NCBI GenBank assembly: GCA_036274895.1
Contig: DASUEU010000001.1
Coordinates: 1-54,180, forward strand
Source of the DNA: CALMKX01 sp036274895
Lineage (GTDB): Bacteria; Acidobacteriota; Thermoanaerobaculia; Multivoradales; SZUA-115
Direction of reading: 5' to 3'
DNA: 54,180 nt
Part shown: positions 15,724 through 24,614 of the stretch, piece after piece
How positions within the stretch are numbered: the stretch's first letter is position 1
Layout of the letters: each line of letters opens with the position of its first letter
Position numbers and translations under genes: made by a program
The notes under the pieces: generated by a model
What the model was told of the DNA's origin: nothing
The model's input: only the letters and a program-made list of their open reading frames with translations
Databases searched by the model: none

Positions 15724-18700
15724 CTATGGCAGCAACCCCAGCCCCAGCGCCTGGCTCTTCTCCCTCAAGGGCGGCAGCTCCTTTTCGAGCAGGGCCTCGA
15801 CCTCGGTGACGGCCCTTTCGACCGCCTTGCCGGCGGCTTCGAAGTAGCCCAGGTGGGTGGCGGTCACCGGCTGGAAGGTGGAGTCGAAGAAGCTCGCCGC
15901 CGTGCCGATCGCGCTCTGGGCGTCCGTCTCCGCCGCGATGCCTTTGGTCACCTCGGGCGGCTGCCAGAGCTTCTTCTCCGCCTCGAGCAGCTGCTTCTTG
16001 AAGCCTTCCACCGCCTTGACGAAGGCGCGGTGGGGGTCCTCCTCGGGGATCTCGGTCGCCGGGTCCCGCTCCTTGCGGCGGTCGACGTCCCGCTGCGCCA
16101 GCTCGGCCAGGCGGGTGGCGTCGGCGCGCGCGTCCTGGAGCCGGCGCAGGGAGTCGGTCAAGGTCTCCTGCAGCTCGCCCAGCCGAGCCCAGGACTCGGC
16201 CTTGGCCCGGTATTGCTCCGGCGTGGTGGGGATCCGCGGGTCGGCGAGCACGGTCAGGGGCCGGCTCTCGCGGGCGTCGCCAAAGGCGACCGTCACCTGG
16301 TACTCGTCCGGCACCACCGGTGGCTGGATGCCGCCGCGCCAGGGGTTGGGAGGCACCGGCGAGCGGTAGGGGTCGCGGCGCAGGTTCCAGACCACTCGGT
16401 TCAAGCCCTGCTTCACCTCGGTCTCGAAGCGCCGTACCAGGGCGCCGGTGGCGTCGCGCACTTCGATCGTGGCCTTGGTCGGCTTCGGCTTCTCCCCCTC
16501 GGCCGGCGGCGTGGGCGGCCGAGTGCGCTCGACCTCCGGGTCGGGGTGGGGCAAGTGGGGGGCGGCGAGGTAGAAGGAGATCAGGGCGCCGTAGGCGCGG
16601 TTTTCACCGCGGAACTGCGACTGCGAGTTGATGGTGTCGAGCATGTTGGGCTTGAGCTGGACCTGCTGGGCTGGCGCCAGCTCGAAGAGGGTCAGGGTCT
16701 TCGCCGGATCGAGGGTGGCCAGGCCGCGCAGGGGGCGGATGTCGTCGATCACGTACATCGCCCGGCCGTGGGTGGCGACGATCAGGTCGTGCTCCCGCGG
16801 GTGGATCGCGAGGTCCATCACCGAGGCCGTGGGCAGGCCGTGACGAAAGCGCAGCCAGCTCTTGCCGGCATCGATGGAGACGTACAGCCCCAGCTCGGTG
16901 CCCAGGAACAGCAGGTTCGGCTCCACCGGATCTTGGAGCAGCACCAGGGCGTAGCCGTCGACGCCCTGGGTGGCGATGCGGGTCCAGCGCCGGCCGTAGT
17001 CGTCCGCCCGGAAGGCGTAGGTCGCGAGGTCCGAGCGGCGGTGGTTGTCGAAGACCACGAAGGCCGTGCCGGGGGTGTGGGCCGAGGGCATGATGTGCGG
17101 TACCCAGGTGCCCTCGGGCACACCGCGGGAGGGCGGCACGCCGCGGGCGCCGTCGGCCACCTGGCTCCAGGTGGTGCCGCCGTCGCGGGTGACCGCCACC
17201 CGGCCGTCGTCCGTGCCCACCCAGAGCACTCCCTGCTCGCGCTCGGCGGGGGCGATGGTGATGATCGTGGTGTGGTTCTCGGCGCCGGTGACGTCCGGCG
17301 TCAGGCCGCCGGACTCGCGTTGCTTCTGCTTCTCGGGGTCGTTGCCGGTGAGGTCCGGGCTGATCACCGTCCAGGTGTTGCCGCGGTCGGTCGATTTGTG
17401 GACGAACTGGCTGCCGTAGTAGATCGTCCCCGGCTCGAAGGGGTCCTGGGCGAAGCCGGCGTTCCAGTTGAAGCGCAGGGCCGTGTCGGGGCCCGGTGCC
17501 GCCGGCCGGATGGCGAAGCGCTCACCGTTGTCGAGGTCCCAACGAATGAGGTAGCCCTCCTGGCTCATGGCGTAGCCGCGGCGGGAGCTCTCTGGGTCCG
17601 GGGCGGTGTCGAAGCCGTCGCCGAAGCCCACTTCCACCCAGTGGCTGTTGCGGATCGGCCCCATCTCCCACAGTGACGAGGGGCCCCGCCAGGAGCCGTT
17701 GTCCTGCAGGCCGCCGTAGAGGTTGTAGGGCCGGTCCAGGTCGTAGCGCACGTGGTAGAACTGGGCCAACGGCAGGTTGGTGACGAAGCGCCAGGTGGCC
17801 CCGCGGTCGTGGCTCAAGCCCACGCCGCCGTCGTTGCCGTTGATCATCAGCCGGCCGTCGTCGGGGTGGATCCACAGGGCGTGGTGGTCGGGGTGCAGCT
17901 GGCCCCAGCCGATCATGGTCTCGAAGCTCTTGCCGCCGTCGTTCGAGACGTCGGTCTGGCCGGTCAGGCGGTAGACGCGATCCGGCCGTTCGGGATCGAC
18001 CCGCAGGTCGGCGTAGTAAAACGGCCGTTCGGAGACGTCGACGCTCTTGTTGACCGTCTTCCAGGTGTAGCCGCCGTCCTCCGAACGCAGCAGGGCGCTG
18101 TCCTTGGCTTCGACCAGGGCGTAGACCACCCGCGGGTCGCTCTTGGCGATGGCCACGCCGATGCGCCCCAGCTCGCCCGCAGGCAGGCCGTCCTTGGCCG
18201 TGGCCTTGCGCCAGGTCTCGCCGCCGTCCACCGTCAGGTAGAGCCCCGAGCCCGGCCCGCCGGACTTGAAGAACCATGGCCAGCGGCGGTACTCCCACAT
18301 CGCCGCGAAGAGCTTGTTGGGGTTGCCCGGGTCCATCACCAAGTCGGCGGCGCCGGTCTTCTCGTCGACGTGGAGGATGCGCTGCCAGGTCTTGCCGCCG
18401 TCCCGGGTGCGGTAGACGCCCCGCTCCGGGTTCTCGCCCCACATCCGGCCGAGGGCCGCGACGTAGACGGTGTCTGGATCGGTGGGGTGGGGCAGGATGC
18501 GGTGGATGCGCTTGGTCTGCTCGAGCCCCAGGTGCTGCCAGGTGCGTCCGCCGTCCTGGGTGCGGTAGACGCCGCGGCCGAAGGAGGCCGAGTTGCGCAG
18601 GTTGCCCTCGCCGGTGCCCACCCAGACGACGTTGGGGTTGGCGGGTGAGATCGCCAGGGCGCCGATCGAATGCACCGCTTCGCGGTCGAACACCGGCGTC

Positions 18701-18960
18701 CAGTGCGAGCCGCCGTTCACCGACTTCCACACGCCGCCGGTGGCGGCGCCGATCCAGATCGTCGAGGGGTCCGCGGCCACGGCGTCGATGGCCGCCACCC
18801 GGCCGCTCATCCCGGCCGGGCCGATCGAGCGGGCGGTGAGCCCGGCGAGCAGGGCCGGATCGAGGCCCGGGGCCTCGGCTGCGGCTCCGAGGCCGCCGAG
18901 AAGTAGGCAGCAGGTGGCGAGGGATGAAGCGAGGAGGCGGGTGAGAGTGGTCCGGCGCAT
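15724..18960 (-). CDS. Secreted sortilin/BNR-repeat beta-propeller protein
   Basis: The 1078-aa product starts with a signal peptide (MRRTTLTRLL, hydrophobic core, cleavage near AAAEA). It is built of BNR/Asp-box repeats such as GVYRTQDGGRTW, GVYRTRDGGKTW and LYLTVDGGETW, forming one or two large propellers to about residue 720. A C-terminal part has a Pro-rich segment, a beta-sandwich-like stretch (ATIEVRDATGALVRRFE) and a helical tail. Homologues are annotated as VPS10/sortilin-like or glycosyl-hydrolase-like exoproteins and are numerous in Acidobacteriota; no catalytic residues can be assigned. I start at ATG 18960 because it begins the signal peptide, rather than at the longer frame upstream. 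A role in surface binding is likely. Confidence 0.85.
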   Translation of the reverse strand: MRRTTLTRLLASSLATCCLLLGGLGAAAEAPGLDPALLAGLTARSIGPAGMSGRVAAIDAVAADPSTIWIGAATGGVWKSVNGGSHWTPVFDREAVHSIGALAISPANPNVVWVGTGEGNLRNSASFGRGVYRTQDGGRTWQHLGLEQTKRIHRILPHPTDPDTVYVAALGRMWGENPERGVYRTRDGGKTWQRILHVDEKTGAADLVMDPGNPNKLFAAMWEYRRWPWFFKSGGPGSGLYLTVDGGETWRKATAKDGLPAGELGRIGVAIAKSDPRVVYALVEAKDSALLRSEDGGYTWKTVNKSVDVSERPFYYADLRVDPERPDRVYRLTGQTDVSNDGGKSFETMIGWGQLHPDHHALWIHPDDGRLMINGNDGGVGLSHDRGATWRFVTNLPLAQFYHVRYDLDRPYNLYGGLQDNGSWRGPSSLWEMGPIRNSHWVEVGFGDGFDTAPDPESSRRGYAMSQEGYLIRWDLDNGERFAIRPAAPGPDTALRFNWNAGFAQDPFEPGTIYYGSQFVHKSTDRGNTWTVISPDLTGNDPEKQKQRESGGLTPDVTGAENHTTIITIAPAEREQGVLWVGTDDGRVAVTRDGGTTWSQVADGARGVPPSRGVPEGTWVPHIMPSAHTPGTAFVVFDNHRRSDLATYAFRADDYGRRWTRIATQGVDGYALVLLQDPVEPNLLFLGTELGLYVSIDAGKSWLRFRHGLPTASVMDLAIHPREHDLIVATHGRAMYVIDDIRPLRGLATLDPAKTLTLFELAPAQQVQLKPNMLDTINSQSQFRGENRAYGALISFYLAAPHLPHPDPEVERTRPPTPPAEGEKPKPTKATIEVRDATGALVRRFETEVKQGLNRVVWNLRRDPYRSPVPPNPWRGGIQPPVVPDEYQVTVAFGDARESRPLTVLADPRIPTTPEQYRAKAESWARLGELQETLTDSLRRLQDARADATRLAELAQRDVDRRKERDPATEIPEEDPHRAFVKAVEGFKKQLLEAEKKLWQPPEVTKGIAAETDAQSAIGTAASFFDSTFQPVTATHLGYFEAAGKAVERAVTEVEALLEKELPPLREKSQALGLGLLP

Positions 18961-19276
18961 GGAAGACCCTCCAGGACGGCGATTCGAAGGAAGCTGCGCC
19001 GGCAGGCTAGCGCAGGCGGAGGTGGGGCTCAAGGCCAGGCTCCCGGCACAGGGATGGATCTCCGCTTTCGCGCGGATGACGACTGGATTCGACGCTCCTC
19101 TTCGTCCCGGCAGGGACGTGGTTACGTAGCGTGGGGTTTGAACCCCTCGCGCGAGGGTGACGCGCTCGCCAGGCCGGCGCGAGGCACCGAGGTGCCTCGC
19201 TACCTATACACGTCCCTGGCGGGACGGGGGATGACGGCAGGTAAGAATGCCGTTCCTTCCGATGCGTTCCCCTAGA
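18961..19276. other. Intergenic region rich in palindromes
   Basis: No gene is seen. The interval between the divergent BNR gene and crcB is mostly occupied by the nested palindromic element at 19104-19225. A separate small hairpin (ACGGCA/TGCCGT, about 19234-19253) lies between it and crcB. I looked for a fluoride riboswitch upstream of crcB and do not find its conserved core. Confidence 0.6.
19104..19225. repeat. Nested palindromic element, about 122 bp
   Basis: The outer arms GTCCCGGCAGGGACGTG (19104-19120) and CACGTCCCTGGCGGGAC (19209-19225) are inverted with one mismatch in 17. Inside lie a 14-bp perfect palindrome CCCTCGCGCGAGGG (19144-19157) and a hairpin with a 9-bp stem CGAGGCACC/GGTGCCTCG (19180-19199). 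The structure would fold as a branched cruciform or RNA. It resembles a miniature inverted-repeat or REP-type element. Confidence 0.65.
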
Positions 19277-19666
19277 ATGAGCCAACCCATGCGCTCCGCC
19301 CTCCTCGTCGGCCTCGGTGGCTTTGCCGGCTCAGTCTGCCGCTACTGGCTGGGTGGGGCGGTGCACCGTTTCGCGGGTGCCGCCTTCCCGTGGGGCACCC
19401 TGGCTGTCAACCTCCTCGGTTGCTTCGTGATCGGCTGGTTGGCGGGGCTCGCCGAGCTGCGCGGAGTGCTCTCCGCCGAGCTGCGGCTGCTCTTGCTGGT
19501 GGGCTTCCTGGGCGGCTTCACCACCTTCTCGAGCTTCGGCTGGGAGACCTTCTCGCTGCTGCGCGGCGGGGAGCTGTGGAAGGCCGGCGCCAACGCCGGG
19601 CTGCACCTGGTCACGGGCCTCCTCGCGGTCTGGCTGGGTCACGGCCTCGCCCGGCTCGAAGGATGA
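19277..19666 (+). CDS. crcB: Fluoride ion channel/exporter CrcB (Fluc)
   Basis: The 129-aa product has four hydrophobic segments and the Fluc signatures GGFAGSVCRYW near the N-terminus, GTLAVNLLGCFVIGW in the second helix and GGFTTFSSFGWE in the third; the last contains the TFS break that holds the central sodium. Fluc works as an antiparallel dimer that lets fluoride leave the cell. ATG 19277 is chosen; ATG 19289 is possible. A DUF190 gene follows 19 bases downstream, a common pairing. No fluoride riboswitch is visible upstream. Confidence 0.93.
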   Translation: MSQPMRSALLVGLGGFAGSVCRYWLGGAVHRFAGAAFPWGTLAVNLLGCFVIGWLAGLAELRGVLSAELRLLLLVGFLGGFTTFSSFGWETFSLLRGGELWKAGANAGLHLVTGLLAVWLGHGLARLEG

Positions 19667-19685
19667 CCGTTTGGAGGGATGACCG

Positions 19686-20021
19686 ATGATGCTGCCCCGC
19701 GACGGTTGCCTGCTGCGCATCTTCCTCGGCGAGTCGGACCGCCACGAGGGCGTGCCGCTCTACGAGTGGCTGGTCAAGGAAGCTCGCCGCCAGGGCCTTG
19801 CGGGCGCCACGGTGCTGCGCGGGCTCGAGGGCTTCGGCGCCAGGAGCCGCATCCACACCGCGCGCATCCTGCGCCTCTCCACCGACCTGCCGATCTTGCT
19901 CGAGATCGTCGACACGCGGGAGAAGATCGAGGCCTTCCTGGCTGTCACGGAAGGTGCCATCACCGAGGGCCTCGCGACGCTCGAGAAGGTGGAGATCCGG
20001 TTCTACCGGAGTGGTGGATAG
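19686..20021 (+). CDS. DUF190 (PII-like) protein
   Basis: The 111-aa product has the DUF190 pattern: LLRIFLGESDRHEGVPLYEWLV at the start, GLAGATVLRGLEGFG in the middle and RLSTDLPILLEIVD before the C-terminal helix. The fold is related to PII signal proteins, and family members are found beside crcB, where they may regulate fluoride export or bind a nucleotide. The Shine-Dalgarno GGAGGG lies 7 bases before ATG 19686. The 3' end overlaps the convergent ATPase gene by 19 bases. Confidence 0.88.
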   Translation: MMLPRDGCLLRIFLGESDRHEGVPLYEWLVKEARRQGLAGATVLRGLEGFGARSRIHTARILRLSTDLPILLEIVDTREKIEAFLAVTEGAITEGLATLEKVEIRFYRSGG

Positions 20022-21211
20022 GGCGCGGGCGTTTCCGGCTGAGATCGTCTGGCTAGCCGTTGCGCCTCGCCGCTCTCCCAGCCTTCCAGGTTGGTGAAGA
20101 CCACCTCGAGCCCCGCCACCTCGCGCACGTACGGTGCGCCTCCCTGAGGACTGAGCAGGTAGTTCGCTCCCTTTGGATGCAGGGAGCGGAAAGCGGCGAG
20201 AGACTTGGTTGAGAATGCCTCGGGGTCCCACTTGCACTCGACGGTGTCACAGCTGCCCTGGGGCCCAGGCAAGACGAAATCCACCTCTCTCTTGTCCTTG
20301 TCCCGCCAGGTGAAGACCGACTCGGCACCCCGTTCAACAGAGAGGGTATCCAGGACGAGGTGCTCGAACAGCAGTCCAAGCTCCCGCTCGTGCGGCTCTC
20401 CCCAGCCATTGGCGAAGCTGACGAAGCCGGTGTCGAATCCGTACACCTTGGGTTGGAGCAGGATCTCCCTTCGGCTGCCGCGGTGGAAAGGCCGTATCGA
20501 GCGAGAGACGTGGGTGACGTCGAGGACCTCGAGGTAGCTGGCGACCGTGGGGCGGGCCAAGCCTATGTGCTTTGCCAGCGAGCTGATCTCCAGGAGCCCG
20601 CCGCTCTGGCGCAGAACCAGCTCGACGAGCTTCAGGAACTCCCTACGCTTTGCGACGCGAAAGAGCTCCTGGATGTCCCGGGCGAAGTAGGAGTCGAGCC
20701 ACTCGGAGTAGAAGGCCGGGTCGCGAGAGTTCGCGAGAAGTGCCTCAGGGAGGCCCCCGAGGAGCAGCCGTTTCTCGAGGGAAGATCCTCCAAACGCCGG
20801 CAACTCTCGATGAAGCACTGGCAGTAGATGAATCGACCTCTTGCGCCCCGTCAGACTGTCCCGGAACTTCTGGGTCGCAGCCAGAGTCGACGATCCGGTG
20901 GCGAGAACCTTCAGGTGGGGCCATTCGTCGGCAGCAATTTTCAGCACTCGGCTCGGATCGAGCAGCTGGTGGATCTCGTCGAAGACAACGGTGCCGGTCT
21001 CGAGCGAGGCATAGAAGCGCTCGGGATCTTCGAGCAACCGCGCTGTGCTCGGCAGGTCACAGTTGACGAAGCGGGCCCCCGGCAGCTCGCGAGCCAGCGT
21101 GGTCTTGCCGACCCGCCGGACACCACTGAGCCAGACCACCGGGACGCTCTCCCACGCTCGCTGCAGCTGCCCGAGCCAGAACGGGCGGGCGATCCGGTTG
21201 TCCGACCGCAT
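20003..21211 (-). CDS. DUF4143 AAA ATPase
   Basis: The 402-aa product has Walker A GVRRVGKTTLA (about 30-40), Walker B TVVFDEIHQL and sensor LATGSSTLA, followed by a winged-helix region (SSLAKHIGLARPTVASYLEVL). The C-terminal DUF4143 nuclease-like fold includes RDKDKREVDFVL and TVECKWD, a degenerate PD-(D/E)xK pattern. These orphan ATPases are abundant in bacteria and archaea and their job is not settled; toxin-antitoxin or mobile-element roles have been proposed. ATG 21211 fits. Direct repeats just upstream suggest autoregulation. Confidence 0.87.
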   Translation of the reverse strand: MRSDNRIARPFWLGQLQRAWESVPVVWLSGVRRVGKTTLARELPGARFVNCDLPSTARLLEDPERFYASLETGTVVFDEIHQLLDPSRVLKIAADEWPHLKVLATGSSTLAATQKFRDSLTGRKRSIHLLPVLHRELPAFGGSSLEKRLLLGGLPEALLANSRDPAFYSEWLDSYFARDIQELFRVAKRREFLKLVELVLRQSGGLLEISSLAKHIGLARPTVASYLEVLDVTHVSRSIRPFHRGSRREILLQPKVYGFDTGFVSFANGWGEPHERELGLLFEHLVLDTLSVERGAESVFTWRDKDKREVDFVLPGPQGSCDTVECKWDPEAFSTKSLAAFRSLHPKGANYLLSPQGGAPYVREVAGLEVVFTNLEGWESGEAQRLARRSQPETPAPYPPLR

Positions 21212-21223
21212 GGCAGGCGCATT

Positions 21224-21271
21224 TTACACGTGGTCGGACCAGGTGGAAGAACCACCTTACATCTGGTCGAA
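21224..21271. promoter_or_regulatory. Direct repeats upstream of the DUF4143 ATPase
   Basis: TTACACGTGGTCGGA (21224-21238) and TTACATCTGGTCGAA (21257-21271) match at 12 of 15 positions with starts 33 bases apart, about three helical turns. Between them lies a small inverted repeat AGGTGG/CCACCT (21241-21246 and 21252-21257). The block is within 15-60 bases of the ATPase start and would suit a repressor, probably the ATPase itself through its winged helix. Confidence 0.45.
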
Positions 21272-21319
21272 TTCTGCGGGCGCCCCCACCAACCCAGCAG
21301 CGCCTTGATCCGCTTCGGC

Positions 21320-21988
21320 CTACGGTTCGTAGTGCGTGGCCTGGTGCCGGATGTCGGCGCCGTCGACGAAGTAGATGACGTCCTCGCAGATGTTGGTGGC
21401 GTGGTCGGCCACCCGCTCCAAGTTCAGGGCGATCAGCAGCAGGTGCAGGGCGATCGAGGCGGTCTTGGGCTGCTCGATCATGTAGGTCAGCAGCTCGCGG
21501 AAGAGCTGGTGGTAGAGGGCGTCGATGGTGTCGTCGCGCTGCCAGACCTCGCGGGCGAGGCGGCTGTCACGCTGGACGAAGGCGTCCAGGCAGTCGTGCA
21601 CCATCTCGCGGGTGAGCTGGGCCATGTGCGGCAGGTCGATGTAGGGCTTGAGCTGCGGCTCCAGGTTCACCACCAGGGCGGACTGCGCGATGTTCTTCGC
21701 CGAGTCCCCCATGCGCTCGAGGTCGTTGACGATCTTCATCGACACCACCAGGAACCGCAGGTCGCTCGCCGTGGGCTGGCGCGTGGCCATCACCGTCACG
21801 CAGGTCTCGTCGATCGACTTCTCGAGCCGGTCCACCTCGCGGTCCCGCTCGACCACGCGCCGGGCCAGCTCCGAGTCCCGCTCGACCAGGGAGGCCATGG
21901 CGCTGCCCACCATCTCCTCGACGATGCCGCCCATCTCGAGCAGGCGCTGCCGGATCTGGTGCAGCTCCTGGTCCATGTGTCGCTCCAT
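21320..21988 (-). CDS. phoU: PhoU phosphate-signalling protein
   Basis: The 222-aa product is two copies of the PhoU three-helix bundle. The motifs NDLERMGDSAKNIAQ (first half) and LERVADHATNICEDVIYF (second half) are the E/DxxxD metal-binding signatures. PhoU normally modulates the PstSCAB transporter and the PhoR kinase, but neither is in this window, so the gene stands alone. It is divergent from the 2PGK/ApgM fusion gene. ATG 21988 is used; the Met four residues on is an alternative. Confidence 0.93.
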   Translation of the reverse strand: MERHMDQELHQIRQRLLEMGGIVEEMVGSAMASLVERDSELARRVVERDREVDRLEKSIDETCVTVMATRQPTASDLRFLVVSMKIVNDLERMGDSAKNIAQSALVVNLEPQLKPYIDLPHMAQLTREMVHDCLDAFVQRDSRLAREVWQRDDTIDALYHQLFRELLTYMIEQPKTASIALHLLLIALNLERVADHATNICEDVIYFVDGADIRHQATHYEP

Positions 21989-22123
21989 GCCTTCCGTCCT
22001 TTCCGGGGCCCTGTCCCGGCCGTGCCGGCGGCGAGCCTACCGGCGCGGAGTCTCTGCGGTCTGACACCTCGGTGACAGCCCTGCGACGGCAGTGCCGGGT
22101 GGTGTCGGGGTAGCATTCCCGGA

Positions 22124-24604
22124 ATGGCCAAGAAGAGCAAGGGGCGCGTTGCCGAGGAGAAGGCGGGGGAGGCCGGGCGCCGGAGCGCCGTGCAGGTACG
22201 GGACCGCTCGGGAGTGCTCCATCCCTTCCTGCGCGGCATGGTCGCCCACGACCTGGTGCAGCGGGGCCTGCCCTTCGAGGACGCCTACGCCGCCGCGCGA
22301 GCCGTGCGCGACCGCCTGGCCGGCCGCGAGGAGATCTCCACCGCCGGGCTCAAGGAGCTGATCGACCGCCAGGTCGAGGAGATGTTCGGCACCGAGACGG
22401 TGGCGCAGCTGTCGCCGGCCGCCTGGCCCCGGCCCCCCGAGATCGAGGTGGTCTACCAGGGGCGCATCCAGCCCTTCTCCCGCGGTCTGCTGGCGAGGAG
22501 CCTCGCCGCCGCCGGCGTCGATCTCGATCGTTCCTATCGCCTCGCCACCGACCTCCAGGTCCAGCTGCGCCAGGAGGGTATCCAGCGTCTGAGCAGCGAA
22601 GAGGTGGCCCGCCGGGCCGGCGAGCTGCTCGAGCGCATGGAAGGAGCGGGCGCCGCCGGCCGCTATCGCATGGTGCGGCGGATCCAGCGGCTGAACCGCC
22701 CGCTGGTGATCTACCTCGGGGGTGCCTCCGGCACCGGCAAGTCCACCCTCGGCCTCGAGCTCGCCCCCCTGCTGCGCATCTACCGCATCAACGCCACCGA
22801 CACCATCCGCCAGGTGATGCGCATGCTGGTGGCACCGGCGATCTTGCCCTCGCTCCACACCTCGAGCTTCGAGGCACCGCTGCTCTTCGAGGCTACGCCC
22901 CTCGACCTGGCCGAGCGGCCGGCGGCCGACGCCAAGCTGATCGCCGCGTTCACCGAGCAGGCGACGCGCGTCTGCGTGGGGGTGCGGGCGGTGGTCGAGC
23001 GGGCGATCGTCGAGAACATGAGCGTGATCGTCGAAGGGGTTCACCTGGTGCCACCGATCGTGCCGCTTTCCGATCTCGAGGGGGCGGTGCACCAGATCTC
23101 GATCATCCTGACGACTCTCAACGAGGAGACCCACCGCTCCCGTTTCCTCTCGCGCTCCCGCGTGGCGCCGCGCACGGCCGAGCGCTACCTCGAGAACTTC
23201 GGGGCGATCCGTGCCCTCCAGGACCACCTGATCGAGCTGGCCGAGGCGTGGGACGTGCCCCTCTTCGACACCTCGGACGGCGAAAGCGCCACCCCCCGCG
23301 CCGTGCGCCTGGTCACCGGCCTCCTCCATGAGCGCCTGCCGTGGCTGGGGGGTGTCGAGCCCGAGCCGGGAGTGGCGACGACCCCCACCCTGCTGCTGCT
23401 GATCGACGGCCTCCCCGATCACCCGACCCGCGCCCTCGGGGGGCGGACCCCGATGTCGGCGGCGAACAAGCCCACTCTCGATCGCCTGGCCCGGGAGGGC
23501 CAGACCGGCCTCTGCGATCCGGTCGCCCCGGACGTGGTGCCGGACACCGCCTCGGGCACCCTGGCCCTCCTCGGTCAGTCGCCCCTGGCGATGAAGCGCG
23601 GGCCGGTGGAGGCCCTGGGCACCGATCTCGAGGTCGAGCCGGGGGACATCGCCGTGCGCGGCAACCTGGCGACCCTTTCCGAGGAAGGCAAGGTGGTCGA
23701 CCGGCGGGCGGGGCGCATCCGCCAGGAGGCCCCCCTGCTGGCCGAGGCCCTCGATCGCCTGGAGATCCCCGGTGCCGAGGGCGAGGAGGTCGAGGTGCGA
23801 GTGCGCGCCACCACCGAGCACCGTCTGTCGATCGTGCTGCGCGGGCCGCGGCTGTCCTCGGCGGTGCAGGGGAGCGACCCGGGCGACGGGGCGCCGCCGG
23901 GTCCGCCGCTGGCCCCCCGCCCCCTCGACCCCCGTGACGAGCAGGCAGTGCGCACGGCTCGCCTGCTGGCCCTCTTCGAGGCCGAGGCACGGCGCATCCT
24001 CGCCGCCCACCCGGTCAACAAGAAGAGGCAGAAGGCCGGCCTGCCCCCGGCCAACACCGTGCTCACCCGCGGCGCCGGCCGCGTCTTCCGCCTGGAGGGC
24101 CTCGAGCGACACGGGCTGCCGCTGTCCTTCAGCTGCATCTCGGGCGACCTGACGATCCTGGGCCTCGCCGCCTGGTTGGGCGGGCGGGCGATCACCGGGC
24201 CGGAGATGACCGCAAACCTAGACACCGACATCGAGGCCAAGCTCGAGAAGGCCGAGGCCGCCCTGGCCGAGGACGATCTGGTGGTGGTGCACTTGAAGGG
24301 CGCCGACATCGCTTCCCACGACCAGCGGCCGGACCTCAAGGTGGCCTACCTGGAGCAGGTGGACCGCGCCCTCGGCGTCTTGCTCGCCCGCTGGGAGGGT
24401 CGCTTGCGCGTGGCCGTGGCCTCCGACCATGCCACCCTCTCCGAGGGCGGGCACCACGCCGCCGACCCGGTGCCCGTGCTGATCTGGGGACCGGGCATCA
24501 GCGCCGACAAGGTCACCGTCTTCGACGAGCGCTCGGTCGCCGAGGGCAGCCTGGGTCGCTTTCCCCTCCAGCTGCTGCTGGGGCGGGTGATGGAGCTGGA
24601 TTAG
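22124..24604 (+). CDS. Fusion of 2-phosphoglycerate kinase and ApgM-type phosphoglycerate mutase
   Basis: The 826-aa product has three parts. Residues about 20-180 hold two ATP-cone-like repeats (VLHPFLRGMVAHDL and RIQPFSRGLLARSL). Residues about 190-410 are a P-loop kinase with GGASGTGKSTL (199-209) like archaeal 2-phosphoglycerate kinase. Residues about 420-826 match archaeal-type cofactor-independent phosphoglycerate mutase: LLLIDGLPDHP (metal Asp428), AANKPTLDRLA, PDTASGTLALLG (nucleophile region), VHLKGADIASHD and ASDHATLSEGGHH. Where archaeal ApgM has Ser-Asp, this protein has PDTAS, so the nucleophile may be Thr or the shifted Ser. One half would make 2,3-bisphosphoglycerate, the other interconvert 2- and 3-phosphoglycerate. 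I know of no standard annotation for this fusion. Confidence 0.85.
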   Translation: MAKKSKGRVAEEKAGEAGRRSAVQVRDRSGVLHPFLRGMVAHDLVQRGLPFEDAYAAARAVRDRLAGREEISTAGLKELIDRQVEEMFGTETVAQLSPAAWPRPPEIEVVYQGRIQPFSRGLLARSLAAAGVDLDRSYRLATDLQVQLRQEGIQRLSSEEVARRAGELLERMEGAGAAGRYRMVRRIQRLNRPLVIYLGGASGTGKSTLGLELAPLLRIYRINATDTIRQVMRMLVAPAILPSLHTSSFEAPLLFEATPLDLAERPAADAKLIAAFTEQATRVCVGVRAVVERAIVENMSVIVEGVHLVPPIVPLSDLEGAVHQISIILTTLNEETHRSRFLSRSRVAPRTAERYLENFGAIRALQDHLIELAEAWDVPLFDTSDGESATPRAVRLVTGLLHERLPWLGGVEPEPGVATTPTLLLLIDGLPDHPTRALGGRTPMSAANKPTLDRLAREGQTGLCDPVAPDVVPDTASGTLALLGQSPLAMKRGPVEALGTDLEVEPGDIAVRGNLATLSEEGKVVDRRAGRIRQEAPLLAEALDRLEIPGAEGEEVEVRVRATTEHRLSIVLRGPRLSSAVQGSDPGDGAPPGPPLAPRPLDPRDEQAVRTARLLALFEAEARRILAAHPVNKKRQKAGLPPANTVLTRGAGRVFRLEGLERHGLPLSFSCISGDLTILGLAAWLGGRAITGPEMTANLDTDIEAKLEKAEAALAEDDLVVVHLKGADIASHDQRPDLKVAYLEQVDRALGVLLARWEGRLRVAVASDHATLSEGGHHAADPVPVLIWGPGISADKVTVFDERSVAEGSLGRFPLQLLLGRVMELD

Positions 24605-24614
24605 GAGGGGCAAA

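Noticed and set aside
13948..17676. 1242-codon plus-strand frame
   Set aside because: It is the mirror frame of parC and the BNR gene; no motif or start signal supports it.
19200..19276. Fluoride riboswitch before crcB
   Set aside because: The GGGGGATGACGG segment is suggestive, but the rest of the conserved core and pseudoknot could not be placed.
22037..24112. Long minus-strand frame opposite the fusion enzyme
   Set aside because: The plus-strand product has clear motifs over the whole length; the antisense frame has none.
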